Source of the DNA: Anthoceros angustus
Lineage: Eukaryota; Streptophyta; Anthocerotopsida; Anthocerotales; Anthocerotaceae
Direction of reading: 5' to 3'
NCBI GenBank assembly: GCA_010909165.1
Contig: VJWM01000240.1
Location: 1-64,000, forward strand
Length of the DNA stretch: 64,000 nt
Part shown: piece after piece, positions 57,600 through 64,000 of the stretch
Position numbering within the stretch: the first letter of the stretch is position 1
How the letters are laid out: each line of letters begins with the position of its first letter
Position numbers and translations under genes: made by a program
The notes under the pieces: generated by a model
What the model was told of the DNA's origin: nothing
Databases searched by the model: none
The model's input: the letters and a program-made list of their open reading frames with translations, nothing else

Positions 57600-57920
57600 T
57601 TGTTCAGTGTAGGTAGTAGGTAGGTCGATAGAAGCAGTAGGAAGATGGTAGGACGTCCGAGGGAGTTCGGACTTAATCGTGCTGCACTGAGGAGGTCTGA
57701 TCCTAGAAGTATGGGTAGATAGAAGCATATATAGGCATGATAGGTTCCAGAAAGTTCCTTGGACCATGGGAAGTATGGGTAGATAGAAGCATATATAGGC
57801 ATGATAGGTTCCGAAGTTCCTTGGACCATGGGAGTAGGAATATTCGGGATAGAAGTTCCTTGGCCTTCAATTATTTAGGTTCCGCATGGCTATATATGCC
57901 AAAAGGGCTAGTTAAGTTGT
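57600..57920 (+). promoter_or_regulatory. Promoter-like region of the plus-strand coiled-coil element
   Basis: A 'ttccttggaccatgggaagt' word, 'gtagatagaagcatatatag' and a second TATA-like 'ctatatatgcc' (57,890) occur upstream of the ORF. The same set is repeated at 59,350-59,500 and, inverted, near 23.3, 45.4 and 49.8 kb. Within this region about 65 bp is itself repeated (57,710-57,830). Confidence 0.45.
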
Positions 57921-58067
57921 AGATGGAAAATAGCTACAGGAGTTTTGAACCGACACGTGGCGACCATCGAGGAGGAGCACCATTAAGGCGATTTGCATGT
58001 ACCGCAAACTCGTTAGCTGTGGTTTTGAACGGGCGCCAGCGTGAGAGGGCGGGCGCCGAGGGAGTAA

Positions 58068-60740
58068 GTGGAGTTGCGCTCGAAGGAGGAAGGAGGAAGG
58101 AGAGCCATCGGCCCCGGAGGAGGAGGTTCGATCCGGTGGGAAGTATGGTCGCAAGGCAATGGCTGGAGGGAGCAAGAATCGATCCCGAGGAGGTTCGATC
58201 CGGAGGAGGAGCAAGAATCGGATCCGGAGGAGGAGGTTCGATCCGGTGGGAAGTATGGTCGCAAGGCAATGGCTGGAGGAGTGGAGGGGTCCGCAAGGCG
58301 AGTGAAGGTGCTCGAGCGAGGAGCATTGTTGGAGAGGCGCCGAGGGAAGAGCGCCAGCGTGAGACAAGGGTAGCCTGGAGGGAGATTGAAGGGAGCCAAG
58401 GCCACCTCTTGGCGGTTGTGTGGAGGCCAGACTGTTGAAGAGCACGGGAAGTCTTCCCCCTTGCTGTTGTCTCACCCAAACCACCACTTCTTTGCTCACT
58501 ACTCTCTTAGCCTGATAGATTACTCTCCAATCTCTCCAATTTTGCTATCCTTGTGTGTGCTCCCTGCAGATGGTGAAGATAGTGAGGATAGGAAACGGGG
58601 GTACTCCCACGGGAAGGAAACCTCCGCCACACCCACAAAGGGAAAAGGTAAGAAACACCCAATCCCCGAGTTCGAGTGTAGGCCGCCCAAATTTCACCTC
58701 GAGATTTGAGGCGTTACTGGCCGAGATGAAGATGGAATGGTCAGACTTGGTACCGGGTGGCACTTTGCAGCCCCGCCTTGGTTCGTGGAGTGTGCGCGAT
58801 TTAATGAGAGTGACCAAGGCGGACGGCCAATGAGGATGCGACAAATCAAGTCATCCCGGGATGTGGAAGGTACGGCATTTCCGGGATACGTGTTGATACC
58901 GGAAGCCCACAAGGGAGGGATCATTCCGTGATTCGATTCTCCAAGAATCGATCCCGAGGAGGTTATGAGCATGTTCCTACGACCAAAGGAGGAAGTATGG
59001 TCGCAAGGCAATGGCTGGAGGATCTCTTTGTTCAAGGAGCGGAAGTGGAATTTATTCGCCAAGATATGGCTGGGACTAACGTCTTGTGCAAGGAAGGCGT
59101 GCACAGGAAATTCCCATTTAATGATGATGTATGAGATGTCTCGGGAAGTTGGATTGAGAGGTATGTGGTGACGCTTCATGTCTAGATGTGAGCATCGCAA
59201 AGGTGGAACGGCATTTTGGTCACCCTGCACTGGGGAGACCAGCGTAGATTGGGTAGTAGTTGTTCAGTGTAGGTAGTAGGTAGGTCGATAGAATGTAGGA
59301 AGATGGTAGGACGTCCGAGGGAGTTCGGACTTAATCAGTCATCTGTAGGAGGTTCGATCGTAGAAGTATGGGTAGATAGAAGCATATATAGGCATGATAG
59401 GTTCCGAAGTTCCTTGGACCATGGGAGTAGGAATATTCGGGATAGAAGTTCCTTGGCCTTGAATTATTTAGGTTCCGCTATATATGCCAAAAGGGCTAGT
59501 TAAGTTGTAGATGGAAAATAGCTACAGGAGTTTTGAACCGGACACGTGGCGACCATCGAGGAGGAGCACCATTAAGGCGATTTGCATGTACCGCAAACTC
59601 GTTAGCTGTGGTTTTGAACGGGCGTTCAGCGCAGTCGGGGCGAGGGAGTGGAGTTGCGCTCGAAGGAGGAAGGCGGCGGTGGCGGGCGTCTTGATCGATT
59701 ACAGCGGTGGAGCTGGAGGGAGCAAGAATCGGATCCGGAGGAGGAGGCGAGCGAGGCGAGCGAGGAGCAAGAATCGGATCCGGAGGAGGTTCGATCCGGT
59801 GGGAAGATGGTAGGACGTCCGAGGAGGTTCGATCCGGAGGAGGAGGTTCGATCCGGTGGGAAGTATGGGTAGATAGAAGCACCTCCTACGGAGGAAGGCG
59901 TGCAGTGAAGGTGCTCGAGCGAGGAGCATTGTTGGAGAGGCGCCGAGGGAAGAGCGCCAGCGTGAGAGGGCGGGTAGCGAAGCTGGAGGGAGATTGAAGG
60001 GGCCAAGGCCACCTCTTGGCGGTGGTGTGAGGCCGACTGCTGAGGAGCACGGAAGTCTCCCTGTTATCTCACCCAAACCACCACTCTTTGCTCACTACTC
60101 TCTTAGCCCGATAGATTACTCTCCAATCTCTCCAATTTTGCTATCCTTGTGTGTGCTCCCTGCGGATGGTGAAAGATAGTGAGGACGGAACGGGGTACTC
60201 CCACGGGAGGAAACCTCCGCCACACCCACAAAGGGAAAAGGTAAGAAACACCCACCCCGAGTTCGAGTGTAGGCCGCTCCAAATTTCACCTCGAGATTTG
60301 AGGCGCCTCGCCACGCCCGAGATGAAGATGGAATGGCTGTACTTGGTACCGGGTGGCACTTTGCAGCCCCGCCTTGGTTCGTGGAGTGTGCGCGATTTAA
60401 TGAGAGTGACCAAGGCGACGCCACCGGGGAGGATGCGACAAATCAAGTCATCCCGGGATGTGGAAGGTACGCATTTCCGTGGATACGATTTGATACCGGA
60501 AGCCCACAAGGGAGGGATCATTCCGGCGATTCGATTCTCCAAGAATCGATCCCGAGGAGGTTATGAGCATGTTCCTACGACCAAAGGAGGAAGTATGGTC
60601 GCAAGGCAATGGCTGGAGGATCTCTTTGTTCAAGGAGCGGAAGTGGAATTTATTCGCCAAGATATGGCTGGGACTAACGCGCGAGGAAGACGACTGGAAA
60701 TTCCCATTTAATGATGATGTATGAGATGTCCTGTGGAAGT
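58068..60740 (+). pseudogene. Element protein, N-terminal plant-transposon-like domain, two broken tandem copies
   Basis: Both copies contain, near 58,620-58,700 and 60,220-60,300, the 'KGKGKKHPIPEFECRP' motif. A segment with 'KMEWLYLVPGGTLQPRLGSW' (copy 2) follows, then 'GGYEHVPTTKGGSMVARQWL' and 'DLFVQGAEVEFIRQDMAG'. They match the minus-strand copy at 22,648-21,885 ('EELKMEWLYLVPERLYPSP', 'MDMFLRPKEEVW', 'KWNLFANIWLGL'). The ATG near 58,569 follows 'tgctccctgcag', a good splice acceptor. A poly-Glu/Arg stretch near 58,080-58,260 comes from a 'ggaggaggttcgatccggt' repeat. Both copies are frameshifted. Confidence 0.55.
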
Positions 60741-63700
60741 TGGTGGATTGGGCCACCATTACATGAGCAGGCGGTTGCGGAACCATTTGGTGATGGAGGA
60801 GCAAGAATCGGTTTGTCTCTACCTTCCTCGTACACCTATATCGGAGGAGGAGGTTCTTCTGTGACGAGTGGAAGAAGCCAAGATAGAAGCTACTCGGTGA
60901 GGGTAGCGGAAGGAGAGCCATCGGCCCCGGAGGATGAAGAGGCAGGAGGCCCCGGGCAAGAGACCGCCACGCCCCGAACCAACATGAGGCCTCGGGATCG
61001 GGGAACCCAACAAGAGAAAGGGAAAAGGCCATAGAAGCACCTCCTACGGAGGAAGGAGGAAAGGATACGAGACCACCTACGGAGGGTTGAGGATTGGTAG
61101 GCCGACAACACCGGTGGTAGGAGTGAACCCCTACGGTGGGACCCGGAAGGAGGAGGCGGAGGACCTACGGTGAGCTTTACCTCCTACCAAAGTAGTAACA
61201 AGACTTGTTGAGGCGGTGGCGGAGAAGAGCGAGGCGTTGGTGACCTACGGAGGAAGGAGGCGGAAGGAGAGTGGTAGGAGTGAACCCCTACGGTGAGGGT
61301 AGTTCTTGGTGAAGGAAGTGGGCGCAGGATCTATGGACGCCCTAGTGGACCGTGTCGGAGGTGGCCGAGTTCGTCTTGAACTTGAGACCTCTGAGGAGGG
61401 AGGATGCCGAGAAGAAATTGAGAGGAGCTCAAAACCACCTCAGAAGCAACACTCCGTGCTAGATCGGCCAAAGAGCGACGGGATGACCACCAAGTTGGTG
61501 AATGTGTGGGAAATGATTGACTGTGTCTTAGGACAGAGGCAAAATCAGCCAAGAGGGCCGAGGAGTTGGAAACCGCCAGAAGGAGGCGAAGGAAGTTGGA
61601 AGCTACCCTAGCAAGGGTAGGACACATCGAGCAGCAAGGAGGAGGCATCTCACTAGCAAGGCCCCGGGACCTTGAAGGCAGAAGGACCTCCTCGAAGAAG
61701 TTAGTTGCCATGGAGCAACGGAAGGAGCATTACAAGGGAAAGTACGACAGCTTGGTGAAAGAGCGACAAGGATGGGACAATGTGACCAAGGGTCACAAAG
61801 AGGAGCTTCGTATTACGAGAGAACTTTTGGAGCAGCAACGAAAGAAGGCCGACGACCTTACCCACGCCTATGAGACAGAGGCAAGGAACTGCCGGAAGGA
61901 AGTTTTGATGGCCCAACGATCTTTGGAGGGTCTTCAGGTCATTCGAGGAGCAAAGTAGGGCGATCACGCTTATAGTGAAACGCATGGCGATGGAAGCCAT
62001 GGAGAAAGATAAGGAGATTGGGAGGCTTGCCTGGAGTTGGAGAGCGGTAGTGGAGAAAGAGGCCGCATTGGTAGGAGTGACAAATCAGCCGGTGGGACGA
62101 AAAGGCCATCCCACTAAGGGTCCGCATCATGGACGACAAAAGAAGGAGAGTGGTAGGGTGGCGACCTACTACAACAACCTCCTCGAAGCGATTGAGGAAC
62201 GCCATGGAGGAAGACGAAGAAACAGACTCACCGCTCGACGCCAAGTGGAATGGCAACCGAGGTCAAACTTTGAGTTGGTACAAGGAAAGTGTGTGGACAT
62301 AGCCGAACGAGCGAGTCAAGAAGCACCCACGGCGACGCCAGAGAACCTCCCGAGACGGTGGAGCTATCAAGCGGGAGGAAGAGACCGATGGTAGGATGGT
62401 ACCTACCAAAGTTCCTACTGTAGGAACTGCTGAAGAGGAGGAGGTGACCCGGAAGGAAGGTACCTCCGGTCTCTGAAACCAGTGTGAGGAAGGTACCCCA
62501 TAGCAAGATCCAAACAGAGGTAGGAGACGAACCGCCTACCAAGAAGACGAGAACAGAGGGGAGGAACCCATCGAGGATGAACGAGTAGGAGGAATGGAAC
62601 CTCCTACCACAGGAAGACCTACCACCGAGGGCCGACGAGGCGTGCTACCGGCATAGTCCCGAGAAGACTCGAGGTGGGCAAGGCTAAACGACCCATCAAG
62701 GGAAGACATTGAAGCTGCGAGGCGAACAAAAGCGTGACGTGGGATGTCGGTGGGACCTTTTCGGTGGGGCGTTTTGTCCCAAGTGGTGCACACCTTGGGA
62801 AGTGTGAGTATTTAAGAGTGGCGGCGGTATGAGCGGATAGGATATTCGGTCAAGGTGAGCCGGATCGAGCCGAGAGGACGTGAGGGTGGCGGAAGGAGCC
62901 ATCGGCCCCGGAGGATGAAGAGCAGGACGAGGCCCCGGGCAAGAGACCGCCACGCCCGCGAACCAACATGAGGCCTCGGGATCGGGGAACCCAACAAGAG
63001 AAAGGGAAAAGGCCATAGAAGCACCTCCTACGGAGGAAGGAGGAAAGGATACGAGACCACCTAGGGTTGAGGATTGGTAGGCCGACAACACCGGTGGTAG
63101 GAGTGAACCCCTACGGTGGGACCCGGAAGGAGGCGATGGAACCTCCTACGGAGCTTTACCTCCTACCAAGAAGTAGTAACAAGACTTGAGGCGGAAGGAG
63201 GCGGAGGATGCCGAGAAGAACGCCGAGGCGTTGGTGACCTACGGAGGAAGGCGATGGGAAGTGTTGAGGCGGCATCCCTGAGGGTAGTTCTTGAGGCGGA
63301 AGTGGGCGCGGGATCTATGGACGCCCTAGTGGACCGTGTCGGAGGTGGCCGAGTTCGTCGAACTTGAGACCTCTGAGGCGGAAGGAGGCGGAGGATGCCG
63401 AGAAAGAGGAGCTCAAAACCACCTCAGAAGCAACACTCCGTGCTAGATCCGCCAAAGAGCGACGGGATGACCACCAAGTTGGTGAATGTGTGGGAAATGA
63501 TTGACCGGTCTTAGGACGAGGCAAAATCAGCCAAGAGGGCGAGGAGTTGGAAGCTGCCGGGAAGGAGGAAGGAAGTTGGAAGCTACCCTAGCAAGGGTAG
63601 GACACATCGAGCAGCAAGGAGGAGGCATCTCACTAGCAAGGCCGTGGGACCTTGAAGGCAGAAGGACCTCCTCGAAGAAGTTAGTTGCCATGGAGCGGAA

Positions 63701-64000
63701 GGAGCATTACAAGGGAAAATACGGCTTGGTGAAGGAGCGACAAGGATGGGACAATGTGACTAAGGGTCACAAAGAGGAGCTTCGTATTACGAGAGAACTT
63801 TTGGAGCAACGGAAGGAGGCGAGAAGGCGACCTTACCCACGCCTATGAGGCGGAGGCAAGGCTGCGGAAGGAGGTTTTGATGGCCCAACGATCTTTGGAG
63901 GGTCTTGGTCATTCGAGGGAGCGGAAGGAGGCGGCGCGCCATAGTGAAACATGGCGATGGAAGCCATGGAGAAAGATAAGGAGATTGGGAGGCTTGCCAC
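60740..64000 (+). pseudogene. Element protein, coiled-coil part, two broken tandem copies running off the window
   Basis: Motifs include 'LVDRVGGGRVRLELETSE', 'KQHSVLD', 'RRRKLEATLARVGHIEQQGG', 'KKLVAMEQRKEHYKGKYDSL', 'KGHKEELRITRELLEQQRKK' and 'ARNCRKEVLMAQRSLEGLQ', a strongly heptad-like, charged coiled coil. The second copy begins near 62,860 (offset about 1,985; compare 61,566-61,958 with 63,501-63,848). Order and sequence match the minus-strand family at 21,500-18,540. Frames are broken by small indels, and the last copy is cut by the window end. Confidence 0.6.
60875..64000. repeat. Direct tandem duplication of about 1.98 kb: coiled-coil part
   Basis: 'gcctcgggatcggggaaccc' occurs at about 60,986 and 62,972, and 'tctatggacgccctagtgga' at about 61,330 and 63,316. 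The second copy lacks some segments of the first and contains small deletions. Confidence 0.88.

Larger units (their letters stand above)
57470..60740. repeat. Direct tandem duplication of about 1.6 kb: 5' part of the plus-strand coiled-coil element
   Basis: Copies are at about 57,470-59,140 and 59,140-60,740. Landmarks with matching offsets: 'agctacaggagttttgaacc' at 57,930 and 59,519; 'ccaagaatcgatcccgagg' at 58,939 and 60,539. Each unit runs from 'gaagttggattg' to the next such word. Differences are mostly small indels. Confidence 0.9.

Noticed and set aside
57912-58499. Minus-strand Pro/Ser/Leu-rich ORFs of 130-195 codons
   Set aside because: Antisense of Glu/Arg/Gly-rich repeat coding DNA of the coiled-coil element; no independent support.

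Overview
The window looks like nuclear DNA of a land plant, most likely a seed-free one (fern, lycophyte or bryophyte). The evidence is pentatricopeptide-repeat (PPR) fragments with 'MYAKCG'-type motifs, plant-type CACTA (En/Spm) transposase genes with TNP2, DUF4218, DUF4216 and Ptta/En/Spm-type domains, a spliced multi-exon gene, and nested transposable elements. The species cannot be fixed from sequence alone. No rRNA, tRNA, organellar, viral or bacterial gene was recognised. Only one stretch looks like an ordinary host gene; nearly everything else is transposon-derived and decayed.

Layout. (1) 1-10,140, minus strand: a decayed non-LTR retrotransposon (LINE) with ORF1 zinc knuckles, AP endonuclease, reverse transcriptase and the start of an RNase H domain. 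A GC-rich segment of about 5.5 kb splits it inside the RT domain; that segment carries a GTCCGGACT-type minisatellite. (2) 10,688-about 15,060, minus: a spliced gene for a nuclear-looking protein with a C-terminal WD40-like propeller, distantly reminiscent of PALB2. (3) 15-18.2 kb: AT-rich intergenic DNA with diverged direct repeats. (4) 18.2-23.5 kb, minus: a repeat family encoding a domain like the 'putative plant transposon protein' family followed by a long coiled coil. The coiled-coil part is duplicated in tandem. The same family recurs on the plus strand at 57.5-64 kb, again duplicated.

(5) The main find is at 25,868-52,772: a CACTA element of about 26.9 kb. It starts CACTG, ends TAGTG, is flanked by the 3-bp duplication AGG, and contains both expected CACTA genes: a TNPA-like gene on minus (28-30.5 kb) and a TNP2 gene on plus (37.3-40.3 kb). 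It also carries a SET-domain fragment, PPR fragments, a tandem duplication of about 4.4 kb, several satellite-like arrays, and many TTTACAACG/CGTTGTAAA words concentrated near its ends.

(6) The CACTA element sits inside another transposase gene. The N-terminal part is at 25,182-25,867; the C-terminal part resumes at 52,776 and runs to about 55,316. It includes an intact 529-codon frame with an RNase-H-fold-like D / DG / D pattern. Downstream are a 58-bp minisatellite and an unrecognised intact 221-codon ORF.

The window is therefore a record of nested insertion, gene-fragment capture and repeated local tandem duplication. Most duplicate pairs differ mainly by small indels, which breaks reading frames and raises the question of assembly quality. 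Exon boundaries and family names come from reading motifs by eye; no search was run.
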